From Martinezella hainanensis (GTDB taxonomy: Bacteria > Pseudomonadota > Alphaproteobacteria > Rhizobiales > Rhizobiaceae), in the NCBI RefSeq assembly GCF_900094555.1, contig NZ_FMAC01000001.1, positions 62,001-126,000 on the forward strand: a DNA stretch of 64,000 nucleotides, written 5' to 3'. The notes under the pieces were generated by a model that worked only from the letters and a program-made list of their open reading frames with translations, did no database searches and had not been told where the DNA came from. The translations under genes were made by a program, and so were the position numbers. This document shows, piece after piece, positions 47,064 through 56,308 of the stretch; positions within the stretch are counted from its first letter, which is position 1; the number at the start of each line of letters is the position of its first letter.

Positions 47064-47093
47064 AAAAAGCGCGCGGGTTGTTCACCCGCGCGC
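47064..47093 (-). terminator. Terminator after the Gfo/Idh dehydrogenase gene
   Basis: A 10-bp stem (GCGCGCGGGT with ACCCGCGCGC, loop TGTTC) is followed on the minus strand by T5. It lies 20 bases after the dehydrogenase stop and 21 bases before the AKR start, so it may lower rather than stop transcription of the AKR gene. Confidence 0.78.
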
Positions 47094-47112
47094 AAACTAG
47101 CTCTTCCTGCGC

Positions 47113-48246
47113 TTACTTCAAGAGCGCCTGTGCCTCTTCGATGCCGAGTGCCGCCGGCTGCGTGCAGGTCGTGGTCAGATCGATGAAGCGACCTTCCTCG
47201 CCCGACTTCAGGATCGAAGTCATGACGTCGACGCCGTGCAAGGTGCGGTCGAGCGAGCAACGTGCGTCGCGTCCGTCGATCAGCGAAGCCGCCATGTCGG
47301 CAAGGCCGGCCGTGCGGTAGTTGGCGCGCGCGCCGCTCGGGCTTTCCTGATTGGCGATGCCGAAAGGATGCGCCCAGTTTTCCAGCGGCTTGATGTCCTT
47401 GTCGCGACCGCTCGCCTCGACCGTGCCACCGAAGAAGTTCGGGTCGGGCACATAGAGCGAGCCCTCGGTGCCGTAGAGCTCCATATTGGCATGGCGGTGC
47501 GACCACACATCCCAGCTCGCCGTCAGCGTGATCCGGGCGCCGCTGACAAATTCGAGCAGAGCCTGGATCGTCGTCGGCGTCTTAACGGGGATGATCTCGC
47601 CATTGCGCGGCTGGCTGGTAATCGTACGGGTCGGCGATGCCATCGAGGTCATCGCACCGACGCGCTTCACCGGACCGATCAGATTGATGAGGTTGGCCAC
47701 ATAATAGGGGCCGAGGTCGAGGATCGGGCCGCCGCCGGGCAGGAAGAAGAAGTCCGGGTTCGGATGCCACATTTCCATGCCGGGGCTCATCACATGGCAA
47801 GAACCAGAGGTGATGCGGCCGATGCCGCCGTCATCGATGAATTTGCGGGCGAGCTGGTGGGCGCCACCGAGGAAGGTATCGGGAGCGCAGCCGACGGCGA
47901 GCCCCTTTTCCTTGGCGATGCGACGCAGCTCCTCGCCCTGCTCCAGCGTCAGCACAAGCGGCTTTTCGGAATAGACGTGTTTGCCGGCTTCGAGGATGCG
48001 CTTGGAAACAGGGAAATGCGCATCCGGAATGGTCAGGTTGACGATGACGTCGAGCTCGTCATTGGCGAGCAGTTCGTCGATGGTCTGGGCCTTGACCTTG
48101 TATTCCTCGGCGCGTGCCCGCGCCGCTTCCATGTTGATGTCAGCGCAGGCCAGCACCTTCAGCCCCTTGAAGAGCGGTGCGAGCGAGAAGTAGGTGGTTG
48201 AGATGTTGCCGCATCCGATGATGCCGACGCCAAGTTCCTTAGCCAT
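47113..48246 (-). CDS. Gfo/Idh/MocA family sugar dehydrogenase
   Basis: This 377-residue NAD(P)-dependent oxidoreductase starts with a Rossmann motif, VGIIGCGNISTTYFSLAP, and has the EKPLVLTLEQGEEL block (Lys of the EKP motif) and GGGPILDLGPYYVANLINLIGPVKRV, the family catalytic segment. Family members oxidise inositols or hexose hydroxyls, often to 3-keto sugars. It follows a TIM-barrel isomerase by 11 bases, and the pair resembles modules that oxidise and rearrange sugars. Substrate unknown. Confidence 0.88.
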   Translation of the reverse strand: MAKELGVGIIGCGNISTTYFSLAPLFKGLKVLACADINMEAARARAEEYKVKAQTIDELLANDELDVIVNLTIPDAHFPVSKRILEAGKHVYSEKPLVLTLEQGEELRRIAKEKGLAVGCAPDTFLGGAHQLARKFIDDGGIGRITSGSCHVMSPGMEMWHPNPDFFFLPGGGPILDLGPYYVANLINLIGPVKRVGAMTSMASPTRTITSQPRNGEIIPVKTPTTIQALLEFVSGARITLTASWDVWSHRHANMELYGTEGSLYVPDPNFFGGTVEASGRDKDIKPLENWAHPFGIANQESPSGARANYRTAGLADMAASLIDGRDARCSLDRTLHGVDVMTSILKSGEEGRFIDLTTTCTQPAALGIEEAQALLK

Positions 48247-48257
48247 GTGGAAGTGCC

Positions 48258-49019
48258 TCAAAAGCTCTTGAAGGATGCGATGGAACGCGTGATCAGGCGA
48301 TCGACATCGCTCGGATTGTCGTGTTCGACGACGAAGTGCTTGGCCTTGGTGCCGGCCAGCGCCTTGAGCAGCTTCGCCCACGGAACCGTGCCATGACCGA
48401 CATCGGCCCAGCCGTCTTCGTTCTTGTTTTCACCAGCCGGTGCGATGTCCTTGACGTGCACGGCGGTGATGCGCGGACCGAGCTTTTCGATCCAGGCGAA
48501 GGGATCGCCGCCGCCGCGGATGACCCAGGCGATATCGGCTTCCCAGGAGATGTCCGGAGCGCCTTCGAAGATCTGCTCGATCGGCAGCGAGCCGTCCGCC
48601 TGCTTCACGAATTCGAAGTCGTGGTTGTGCCAGCCGAATTCGAAACCCGCATCCTTGTATGGCTTGCTCATTTCGTGCAGGCGCTTGCCGAATGCGCGCC
48701 AGCCGGCGGCATCGCTCGGGCGCTGATCGGCGCCGATATGCGGTGCGTAGATCGAATCCATGCCGAGGGTCTTGGCGATGGTCAGCGACTTCTGTACTTC
48801 ACCATCGAGGAAATCCGGGCTGAAATGGCCGCTTGCCATCCGCAGGCCGTTCTTGTCGAGCTCGGCGCGCAGGGCCTTGAGGCCGCTTTCGTCCAGGTCG
48901 GCATAGATGCCACCGAAACCTTCGACTTCGGCATAACCGGCCTTGCCGAGCTTTACGAAGATTTCGGAATAAGGTTGGAAATTGCGGGCGCTATAAAGCT
49001 GAAATCCAAGTTTCGTCAT
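48258..49019 (-). CDS. Sugar isomerase/epimerase, xylose-isomerase-like TIM barrel
   Basis: This 253-residue protein has the AP-endonuclease-2/xylose isomerase TIM barrel. Metal-ligand motifs seen are FEFGWHNHDFEF, SWEADIAWVIRGG, ITAVHVKDIAP and FVVEHDNPSD, each holding likely Glu, Asp or His ligands. Members isomerise or epimerise keto-sugars or split 3-keto glycosides. The ATG at 49019 has GGAGG six bases upstream. It sits between the GH2 and dehydrogenase genes and should act on their products. Confidence 0.87.
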   Translation of the reverse strand: MTKLGFQLYSARNFQPYSEIFVKLGKAGYAEVEGFGGIYADLDESGLKALRAELDKNGLRMASGHFSPDFLDGEVQKSLTIAKTLGMDSIYAPHIGADQRPSDAAGWRAFGKRLHEMSKPYKDAGFEFGWHNHDFEFVKQADGSLPIEQIFEGAPDISWEADIAWVIRGGGDPFAWIEKLGPRITAVHVKDIAPAGENKNEDGWADVGHGTVPWAKLLKALAGTKAKHFVVEHDNPSDVDRLITRSIASFKSF

Positions 49020-49097
49020 CGATAGTCCTCCAATGGCCTCCCGGCCGTCTGTCTTGGGCTTGTGGCCCCGAAAGCACCGCCACTGCGGCACGATAGC

Positions 49098-51575
49098 TCA
49101 ATCCACCGGTTGGTTGGCCACCGACTGGCTGGATTGCAGATCATAGATACGGAATGCAGGAACGCCGCCCGCAACGGGCCCGGCCGGCGTAAAGATGATG
49201 CGGCGGCTTTCGCCGGCGGCAAGATCGAAGGCATTGTCGGAATAACGTCCGTCGACCTCGCTCTCGATCATCACGAACAGTGCAAGTCCCTTTGCGGTGA
49301 CGGTGAGCTCCACCGTCCCGTCTTCCTCCTTCTCTTCCCTCAGAACCGTCAGGCCGGCGGGCTGAAGCTCGAGTGCCTTGTAGGTCCCGTGGACATAGTG
49401 CCCCTCACCACCCATTCCATTCGATGCGGTGAAACGCCACGCCAGCAGGCAATCGGCCGGCACCTGATCCGTATCGATCGACAAGGCTGTAACGGCCGCA
49501 TCCGGCGTGCAGACGGCATGCGCGGTGGTCAGCGGCACGCGCTCGCCGTCGAGCTTCAGGAGTGAGACGGAGATATCAGCCATGACATCAGCATTGGTGT
49601 CGTTGACGAGAGAGAAACGGATCGTCTTGTTGTCTTCCGACGGAATGGCGGCGACGGATACCGGCTGGAAGAAGCGCCGCACCAGATAGTGCATCACCTT
49701 CCACCGGCCGCCGTAATCGAGGCTGGACCATGAGGCGACGGGCCAGGTGTCGTTGAGCTGCCAGTAGATGGTGCCCATGCAATGCGGCTTCAGCGACCGC
49801 CAATATTCCACCGCCGTCTTGATGGCGAGGCCCTGCTGGACCTGGCTCAGATAGACGAAATTCGGGAAGTCCTTCGGGAAGCGAAAGTAGCGGAACATCG
49901 TGCCGGCGATGCGCTCGTTGCCGCCGGCATTTTTCTGGTGCAACTCCATGACCGGAGAGGCGATGTTCATATCCTTCGCCTCGGCATAGGTCTTGATGAC
50001 AGGCAGCGAGGTATAGGACTGGAAGCCGAATTCCGAGCAGAAGCGCGGGCGCACGGATCGATAATTGTCGAAGGATTTGTTCTCGTGCCAGACAGACCAA
50101 TAATGCATGTCGCCGGAGCCATCGGCATGCCACGCGTCACCGAAGTTGAGATAGCCGGAGGCAGGGCTCGACGGCCACCAGATCGCATCCGGCAGCGCCT
50201 TCTTCATCGCCTTTTCGATCGTCCTGTTCAGGCGATCGTATGAGACGAGATACCGATCGCGATCTTTACGGGATTCCTCGAACCAGGTGAGCGCGCCCAC
50301 GAGTTCATTGTCACCGCACCAGAGAACGATCGAGGGGTGCGTCGCAAGCCGGCGAACCTGATAGTCCACTTCCTCCTCGACATTCTCCAGGAAGTCGCCA
50401 GTCGATGGATAAAGATTGCAGGCAAACATGAAGTCCTGCCACACCATCAACCCCAATCGGTCGCAGGTGTCGTAGAACCAGTCATGCTCGTAGAAGCCGC
50501 CGCCCCAGACGCGGATCGCATTCATGTTGGCATCGACGGCCGATTGCAGCAAATCCTCGGTTGCAGCCGGATTGGAGCGCGAAAACAGCGCGTCGGCAGG
50601 AATCCAGTTGGCCCCGCGGGCAAAGATTTCGCGACCATTGACCTTCAAAGCAAAACGGCTACCCGCCTCATCCTCGGTGGTGATCAACTCGACCGTGCGC
50701 AGGCCGATCTGCCGGGTGACGGTTTCGAAGTTGGTCTCCACGGACAAGGCATAAAGCGCCTGATCGCCATTGCCGGCCGGCCACCATAGCTTGGGCTTGT
50801 CGACATGGAAGAAGTGGGTGATCGACGTTTCGCCGGCATTGACGCCGACATCGAGGCGCACCCGCTCGTCATCGAGCGAGAAATAGAGCTGCGTAATCCC
50901 CGTTCCCTTGGCAAACAGCACCACCGTCACCTTGAGGTCGACCGAACCGTCGTCATTGTGAATCTGCTGGGTGACGACATTCTCGATCCGCGCGATCTCG
51001 AGCTTCTTCAGCGCGATGGTGCCGTAAAGGCCAAGCGGCGCAATCGCGATGTTCCAGTCCCAGCCGAAATGGCATTGCGGCTTACGCAGCATGTTGCCAT
51101 TCGGGATCGGCGAATTGCCAGTGCTGTAGGGAATGTAGAAAGGCTGCCGCGCCTGCAGCGCGGCGCCAGCCGCAATGCTCGAATGCAGGACAATGCGAAT
51201 GGTGTTTTCGCCCGTTTTCAGTGCCTTCGAGACATCAGGACGATAACGCTGGAAGCAGTTGTTGGCCTCCAGCACGAGCGCATCATTGACGTAGACGCTG
51301 GCGACAGTGTCGAGATAGTCGATGTCGAGATACCAGTCGCCACCGGTGTCATCGAGCTTAAAACTGCGCGTAAGCTCCCAGTCCTGCTTGGCGACCCACT
51401 GCACGATCTCTTCGTTGCGCGCAAAATAGGGATCGGGAATAAGCCCTTCCGCATGCAGTGCGGAATGGACGTCACCAGGCAGAGATATGGAAAGCGAATG
51501 ATCGCTGTCGGGAGACGTCAGCCCCCACGACCCGGCCAGATCGACGGTGAAGTTGTCATTGAGCGAAGACGACAT
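49098..51575 (-). CDS. Glycoside hydrolase family 2, beta-mannosidase type
   Basis: This 825-residue enzyme has the GH2 plan: a jelly-roll start (LAGSWGLTSPDSDHSLSISLPGDVHSAL), immunoglobulin-like domains, and a TIM barrel with the acid glutamate in IVLWCGDNELVGAL and nucleophile glutamate in RPRFCSEFGFQSY. WIPADALFSR and WGGGFYEHDWFYD mark the mannosidase branch. No signal peptide, so it works on imported beta-mannosides or related oligosaccharides. GGGAGG precedes the ATG at 51575. It follows the ABC ATPase gene by 55 bases. Confidence 0.9.
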   Translation of the reverse strand: MSSSLNDNFTVDLAGSWGLTSPDSDHSLSISLPGDVHSALHAEGLIPDPYFARNEEIVQWVAKQDWELTRSFKLDDTGGDWYLDIDYLDTVASVYVNDALVLEANNCFQRYRPDVSKALKTGENTIRIVLHSSIAAGAALQARQPFYIPYSTGNSPIPNGNMLRKPQCHFGWDWNIAIAPLGLYGTIALKKLEIARIENVVTQQIHNDDGSVDLKVTVVLFAKGTGITQLYFSLDDERVRLDVGVNAGETSITHFFHVDKPKLWWPAGNGDQALYALSVETNFETVTRQIGLRTVELITTEDEAGSRFALKVNGREIFARGANWIPADALFSRSNPAATEDLLQSAVDANMNAIRVWGGGFYEHDWFYDTCDRLGLMVWQDFMFACNLYPSTGDFLENVEEEVDYQVRRLATHPSIVLWCGDNELVGALTWFEESRKDRDRYLVSYDRLNRTIEKAMKKALPDAIWWPSSPASGYLNFGDAWHADGSGDMHYWSVWHENKSFDNYRSVRPRFCSEFGFQSYTSLPVIKTYAEAKDMNIASPVMELHQKNAGGNERIAGTMFRYFRFPKDFPNFVYLSQVQQGLAIKTAVEYWRSLKPHCMGTIYWQLNDTWPVASWSSLDYGGRWKVMHYLVRRFFQPVSVAAIPSEDNKTIRFSLVNDTNADVMADISVSLLKLDGERVPLTTAHAVCTPDAAVTALSIDTDQVPADCLLAWRFTASNGMGGEGHYVHGTYKALELQPAGLTVLREEKEEDGTVELTVTAKGLALFVMIESEVDGRYSDNAFDLAAGESRRIIFTPAGPVAGGVPAFRIYDLQSSQSVANQPVD

Positions 51576-51630
51576 CGGACCTCCCGGACCGTAGTAGGAC
51601 GGAGGCGGCAAGACCGCCTCCTTGCATGGA

Positions 51631-52722
51631 TCAAATTCTGAGTTCCGTCTGCGCATCAAAGAGCGATGCGAGAGACATGTCAAAGCCGAGTTTCACAGCC
51701 GACCCGGGGCCAAAACGCCTGGCACCGTTGACGCGAACCGACATGGTGTGGCCAGCATGCTTGAGCCACAGCAGATTATCGGCGCCCATTGGCTCTTCGA
51801 TATCGACGGTGGCATCATGGACCTCGGCGCCGGATGCGGCCGCTTCATTGACCTTGATGTGCTCCGGACGAACACCCAGCACGACCTTGCGGCCGGCCTG
51901 CAGCCCCTCGCCGGCCTTGTAACCATCGAGAGAAAACAGCACGTCGTTGGTTGCGAAAACGACCTTGCCTTCGCGATTGACCAACTCACCCTTGAGGAAG
52001 TTCATCGATGGCGATCCGATGAAACCGGCGACGAAAAGATTGCGCGGCTCGTTATAGATTGTCGTCGGATCATCGAGCTGCATGATGACGCCGTTCTTCA
52101 TGATCGCGATGCGGTCTGCAAGCGTCAGCGCCTCGATCTGGTCGTGGGTCACATAGATCATCGTGTTCTTCAGCGACTGGTGCAGGCGCTTGATTTCCAC
52201 GCGCAGCTCCGAGCGCAGCTTGGCATCGAGGTTCGACAGCGGCTCGTCGAAGAGGAAGACGTCGACATCGCGCACAAGCGCGCGGCCGATCGCGACGCGC
52301 TGACGCTGACCGCCCGAAAGCTCCGCCGGCTTGCGCTTCAGAAGCGGCTCGATCTGCAGGATCTCGGCAGCCCGTGCGATGCGCTTCTTGATCTCGTCCC
52401 CCGGCACCTTGGCCACACGGAGACCAAAGGAGAGGTTTTTCTCCACCGACATCTGCGGATAGAGCGCATAGGACTGGAACACCATGCCGATGCCGCGATC
52501 CTTGGGCTCTTCCCAGGTGACATTCTTGCCCTTGATGAAGATCTGCCCCTCGCTGATATCGAGCAGGCCGGCGATGCAGTTGAGCAAGGTTGACTTGCCG
52601 CAGCCGGACGAGCCGAGGAGCACGAGGAACTCGCCGTCATTGATCTCGATGTTGAGATTTTTCAGGACGTTGACCGCACCGAAATTCAGCGAAAGGTCTT
52701 TGATGGAAACGCTGCTGTTCAT
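51631..52722 (-). CDS. Sugar ABC transporter ATP-binding protein, UgpC/MsmK type
   Basis: This 363-residue ATPase powers the adjacent CUT1 permeases. Walker A is LLGSSGCGKSTLLN, the signature is LSGGQRQRVAIGRALV and Walker B is VFLFDEPLSNLDAKLR; the D-loop and VTHDQIEALTLAD switch follow. The C-terminal 120 residues are an OB-fold (MOI) domain as in UgpC and MsmK. It lies three bases after the second permease gene on the same strand. Confidence 0.93.
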   Translation of the reverse strand: MNSSVSIKDLSLNFGAVNVLKNLNIEINDGEFLVLLGSSGCGKSTLLNCIAGLLDISEGQIFIKGKNVTWEEPKDRGIGMVFQSYALYPQMSVEKNLSFGLRVAKVPGDEIKKRIARAAEILQIEPLLKRKPAELSGGQRQRVAIGRALVRDVDVFLFDEPLSNLDAKLRSELRVEIKRLHQSLKNTMIYVTHDQIEALTLADRIAIMKNGVIMQLDDPTTIYNEPRNLFVAGFIGSPSMNFLKGELVNREGKVVFATNDVLFSLDGYKAGEGLQAGRKVVLGVRPEHIKVNEAAASGAEVHDATVDIEEPMGADNLLWLKHAGHTMSVRVNGARRFGPGSAVKLGFDMSLASLFDAQTELRI

Positions 52723-52725
52723 GGA

Positions 52726-53622
52726 TCAACCTTTCACTGCGCCGGCGGCGATGCCCCGGACGAAGAGCCGCCCGGACACGAAATAGACGATAAGCGGCAC
52801 CGCGCCGGTCAGTAGCGTTGCGGCCATGTTGACATTGTATTCCTTCACACCCTGCACGGCGTTGACGACGTTGTTGAGCTGCACGGTCATCGGATAGTTC
52901 TGTGTTCCGGCGAAAATGACGCCGAACAAGAAGTCATTCCAGATGCCGGTGATCTGGATGATTGTGGCGACGGCAAAAATCGGGAGCGACATGGGCACCA
53001 TGATGCGGAGGAAGATTTGCCAGAATCCCGCGCCATCGACGCGCGCCGCCTTGAAGAGCTCGGGCGGAAGCGAGGCGAAGTAGTTGCGGAACAGCAGCGT
53101 GTTGATCGGCATGCCAAAGATCGTATGCACGAGCACGATGCCGCCAAGCGTCGCGAACAGGCCTAGTTCGCGCAGCACCATGACGAGCGGATAGAGCATG
53201 ACCTGATAAGGGATGAAAGCACCGAAGAGGAGGATCGTGAAGAAGACTTCCGATCCCTTGAAGCGCCAGTTGGCCAGCGCATAGCCGTTGATCGATGCGA
53301 CGGCGGTCGAAACGATGACGCTCGGAACGAGGATCTTTACCGAATTCCAGAAGCCGACCTGGATGCCGTGGCAGTAAAGCCCGGTGCAGGCCTGCGACCA
53401 GGCTTTCACCCAGGGTTCGAAGGTGATTTCCATGGGCGGCGCGAAGATATTGCCCATGCGGATTTCAGGCATGCCCTTCAGCGAGGTCACGACCATCACG
53501 TAAAGCGGCAGCACATAGTAGAGTGCGGCAAGCCCGAGAATGCCGTAGAGCATGATGGTGCGCGGCGCGAAGCGGCGCTTGGGTTTTGCGCCCGAAGGCT
53601 CGATGGTGGCGGCAAGTGCCAT
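52726..53622 (-). CDS. Sugar ABC transporter permease, MalG type
   Basis: This 298-residue inner-membrane protein has six predicted membrane helices and the permease EAA loop EL--FKAARVDGAGFWQIFLRIMVPMSLP, which contacts the ATPase. The closing SGRLFVRGIAAGAVKG is typical of MalG-type CUT1 permeases. It follows the MalF-type gene by 12 bases and precedes the ATPase by three. Confidence 0.93.
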   Translation of the reverse strand: MALAATIEPSGAKPKRRFAPRTIMLYGILGLAALYYVLPLYVMVVTSLKGMPEIRMGNIFAPPMEITFEPWVKAWSQACTGLYCHGIQVGFWNSVKILVPSVIVSTAVASINGYALANWRFKGSEVFFTILLFGAFIPYQVMLYPLVMVLRELGLFATLGGIVLVHTIFGMPINTLLFRNYFASLPPELFKAARVDGAGFWQIFLRIMVPMSLPIFAVATIIQITGIWNDFLFGVIFAGTQNYPMTVQLNNVVNAVQGVKEYNVNMAATLLTGAVPLIVYFVSGRLFVRGIAAGAVKG

Positions 53623-53634
53623 TTGGTGCCTCCC

Positions 53635-54525
53635 TTATCTGCGCTTCTGGCGGAACTCGAAGAGAGCCCACGGCACGACGAAGATGAACACGGTAACCAG
53701 CATGACGGTGGAGGCGGAAAGCGCCTGGCCGAGATTGGAACGCTGGAACATGAAGTCGTAGACATATTTGGCCGGCATTTCGGACGCGAATCCCGGCCCT
53801 CCGGCAGTCATGGCGACGACGAGATCGTAGACACGCACGATGCCCGAAGCGACGATGACGAGCGTGGTGACGAAGACGCCGCGCATCATCGGAATGACGA
53901 TGAAAATATAGGTCCGCCAGGCCGGAATGCCGTCGACGCGGGCAGCCTTCCAGATTTCTCCGTCGATGCCGCGAAGACCCGCCAGCATCAGCACCATGAC
54001 AAGACCCGTGCCCTGCCAGAGGCCGGCAATGACGAGCGCGTAAAGCACGGTCTTCTGATTGCCGAGCAGCGCGAAATTGAACCACGTAAAGCCCATGTCC
54101 TGCATCAGCTTCGGCAGCCCGAGTGCCGGATCGAGAATCCATTGCCAGACCAGACCGGTCACGATGAAGGACAAAGCGAAGGGATACAGAAAGATGGTTC
54201 GGAACGTATTCTCGAAGCGGATTTTCTGGTCCATCAGCACGGCCAGGAAGAACCCGACGACGAAAGCAAAAATCAGGCTGAGAATGCCGTATGTCGCAAG
54301 ATTGCCGATCGAGATGTTCCAGCGATCAGTGCCCCACAGGCGCTGATACTGCATAAGGCCAACAAAGTTGGAGCTCGGCAGCAGCCTCGAATCCGTGAAA
54401 GAATAGATGACGGTCCAGAGCGTGCAACCGACGAAGACGACGATCACGGTCAGCACCATCGGAATGGCGGCGATCTTCGCATTGAGGTTGCGGAACAGAC
54501 CAAAGGGCCGGACAGCGTTAGCCAT
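53635..54525 (-). CDS. Sugar ABC transporter permease, MalF type
   Basis: This 296-residue protein has six membrane segments and the EAA loop EIWKAARVDGIPAWRTYIFIVIPMMRG. It pairs with the MalG-type gene to form the CUT1 channel. The gene is 91 bases after the binding-protein gene, a gap that may hold a hairpin limiting downstream expression, which is common for such operons. Confidence 0.93.
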   Translation of the reverse strand: MANAVRPFGLFRNLNAKIAAIPMVLTVIVVFVGCTLWTVIYSFTDSRLLPSSNFVGLMQYQRLWGTDRWNISIGNLATYGILSLIFAFVVGFFLAVLMDQKIRFENTFRTIFLYPFALSFIVTGLVWQWILDPALGLPKLMQDMGFTWFNFALLGNQKTVLYALVIAGLWQGTGLVMVLMLAGLRGIDGEIWKAARVDGIPAWRTYIFIVIPMMRGVFVTTLVIVASGIVRVYDLVVAMTAGGPGFASEMPAKYVYDFMFQRSNLGQALSASTVMLVTVFIFVVPWALFEFRQKRR

Positions 54526-54616
54526 CGATACCTCCGTTGGTGGCTTGCGTCAGGACAGGCGAGAAACCTCGCCCGCCCCGATGCCGGCCATCGCGATTGA
54601 TAGGATGGTCGTTCGG

Positions 54617-55855
54617 TTACTGCGCCTGCTTGAAGATGGCGGCCTGCTTCTCGATCGCCTCATCCACGGTCATCTTGGAGGAGAAGAACTGCAGTCCGAG
54701 ATCGGTCATCTGGCCGCGCGTATCCGGGTCGATCAGCTGGGTAACACCCGGCACCACATTGTCCGGGTTCTTCAGGATTTCCAGACCCTTCTTCATGCAG
54801 CTGCTGGCCGCGCTCAGATCGATATCGCCGCGCACCGGCAGCGATCCCTTGGCCAGATTGAACTTGACCTGAGTTTCCTTGGAAACCAGCATGCTCGCGA
54901 GCTCAAGCTGCGCCTTGGTGATATCGGGATTGCTGTTCTTCGGGAAATAGAAGCTGTCGCCACCGGTATCGAGCAGGCCATTGAACCCTAGACCCGGCAA
55001 GCAGTCGTAATCCTTGCCGGCAACCTGCTTGGCAACGCCGAACTCGCCCTGTGCCCAGTCACCCATGATCTGTGCGGCGGCCTTGCCTGTGATGACCATG
55101 TTGGTGGCGACGTTCCAGTCGCGGCCGGAATAGCTCTCGTCAACCAGATCGCGGGCCTGCGCGAAAGCGTCCCAGACCTTGCGGTTTTCGGGGCTCTTCA
55201 CGGCGTCAGCGTCTTTCTTCTGATAGATCGCCAGATAGGTTTCCTTGCCGCCGATGCCGACCTGCATGACGCTGCGCATGCCGTCGACCTGCCATGGAGC
55301 GCCGGTTGCGAGCGGAATGATGCCCTTCTCGCGCAGCTTCGGCGCGTCGGCCACGAACTCATCCCAATTGGCCGGAACCTTCATGCCATTGTCTTCGAAC
55401 ACATGCCGGTTGACCCACATCCACTGCCAGGAGTGGATATTAAGCGGCACGCAATAGACGCGGCCCTCGTAGGTGCAGGAGTTCAGCAGGCTGGCCGGAC
55501 GAATGATGTCCTTCCAATGTTCCTTTTCGGCGAGATCGGTCAGGTCGGTCATCAGGCCGGCCTTGACGAGCTCTTCGGCGTCGCGGCCCGTGTTGAGCTG
55601 CGTTGCGCCCATGGGATTGCCGCCCAGAATGCGGCTGACGATCAGCGGCGTCGCTGTCGAACCGGATCCAGCGATCGCACCGTCGACCCAGTGATTGTTG
55701 CCAAGCGCATTGTACTGATCCGCCAGAACCTTCACGGCAGCAGCTTCACCGCCCGATGTCCACCAATGCGTCACTTCAAGATCAGTCGCGTTTGCTGAGA
55801 AGGCCGGAATCGCGACAGATGCGAGCAATGCGGCGGCCACCAAACGAATATTCAT
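54617..55855 (-). CDS. Sugar ABC transporter substrate-binding protein
   Basis: The first 24 residues (MNIRLVAAALLASVAIPAFSANA) are a signal peptide, giving a 388-residue periplasmic protein. The CUT1 start LEVTHWWTSGGEAAAVKVLADQY resembles glucose/mannose-type binding proteins, with MGDWAQGEFG and GDSFYFPKNSN in the C-terminal lobe. It is the first gene of the transporter operon and has GGAGGAG before the ATG. An inverted repeat that may bind the LacI-type regulator lies 41 bases upstream. Confidence 0.93.
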   Translation of the reverse strand: MNIRLVAAALLASVAIPAFSANATDLEVTHWWTSGGEAAAVKVLADQYNALGNNHWVDGAIAGSGSTATPLIVSRILGGNPMGATQLNTGRDAEELVKAGLMTDLTDLAEKEHWKDIIRPASLLNSCTYEGRVYCVPLNIHSWQWMWVNRHVFEDNGMKVPANWDEFVADAPKLREKGIIPLATGAPWQVDGMRSVMQVGIGGKETYLAIYQKKDADAVKSPENRKVWDAFAQARDLVDESYSGRDWNVATNMVITGKAAAQIMGDWAQGEFGVAKQVAGKDYDCLPGLGFNGLLDTGGDSFYFPKNSNPDITKAQLELASMLVSKETQVKFNLAKGSLPVRGDIDLSAASSCMKKGLEILKNPDNVVPGVTQLIDPDTRGQMTDLGLQFFSSKMTVDEAIEKQAAIFKQAQ

Positions 55856-55895
55856 GAGTTCTCCTCCCTCACTGAAACGTTGCCGGAAAAACGTA

Positions 55896-55912
55896 GTCGA
55901 ATCATTTTCGAC
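55896..55912. promoter_or_regulatory. Possible LacI-type operator
   Basis: A perfect inverted repeat, GTCGAA-TCATT-TTCGAC, lies 41 bases before the binding-protein start, on the side facing the LacI-type regulator gene. The odd 5-base spacer differs from the even, CG-centred operators common for LacI proteins, so this is only a candidate. Confidence 0.35.
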
Positions 55913-56308
55913 ACGCAACCGTCAACTCGTGATTTTTTCGATATCGACTGAATATACAACCTATAGGTAAAACATCGCGCGTAAAATTAAGCCGATGACA
56001 TTGGGTTTTCCAAAGAGGGCGCATAAGAAAAATATTCATTAAATAATTGATATTACATATTTTAAATTCAAAATTAAACGTGCGGTATCTTTGATTTCGC
56101 ACCAGGGATAAAAAACAGTTCGCCGCTGGCCACGAATACAACCCTTGGGACGGGCGCCGAAAGACGCATCTAAAATAGTGCTCGACAATCGTACTGTATC
56201 GTTACAGTTTCTATCTTGAGCGGAGGAGCCGTCATGTTTCGCCTATGCTTGCGACACAGGCATGGGCAATATAAGCGGATTGGTCGCCGAGGCGGCCGGG
56301 AGGCGAGC
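55913..56308. other. AT-rich divergent promoter region
   Basis: This region separates the sugar transporter from the LacI-type gene. 55960-56100 is strongly AT-rich, unlike the rest of the window. A second short palindrome, TCGATATCGA, lies at 55938-55947. No ORF is convincing. Confidence 0.4.

Noticed and set aside
55960..56100. The AT-rich stretch as a transferred segment or attachment site
   Set aside because: No direct repeats, integrase or tRNA gene flank it; a divergent promoter explains it better.
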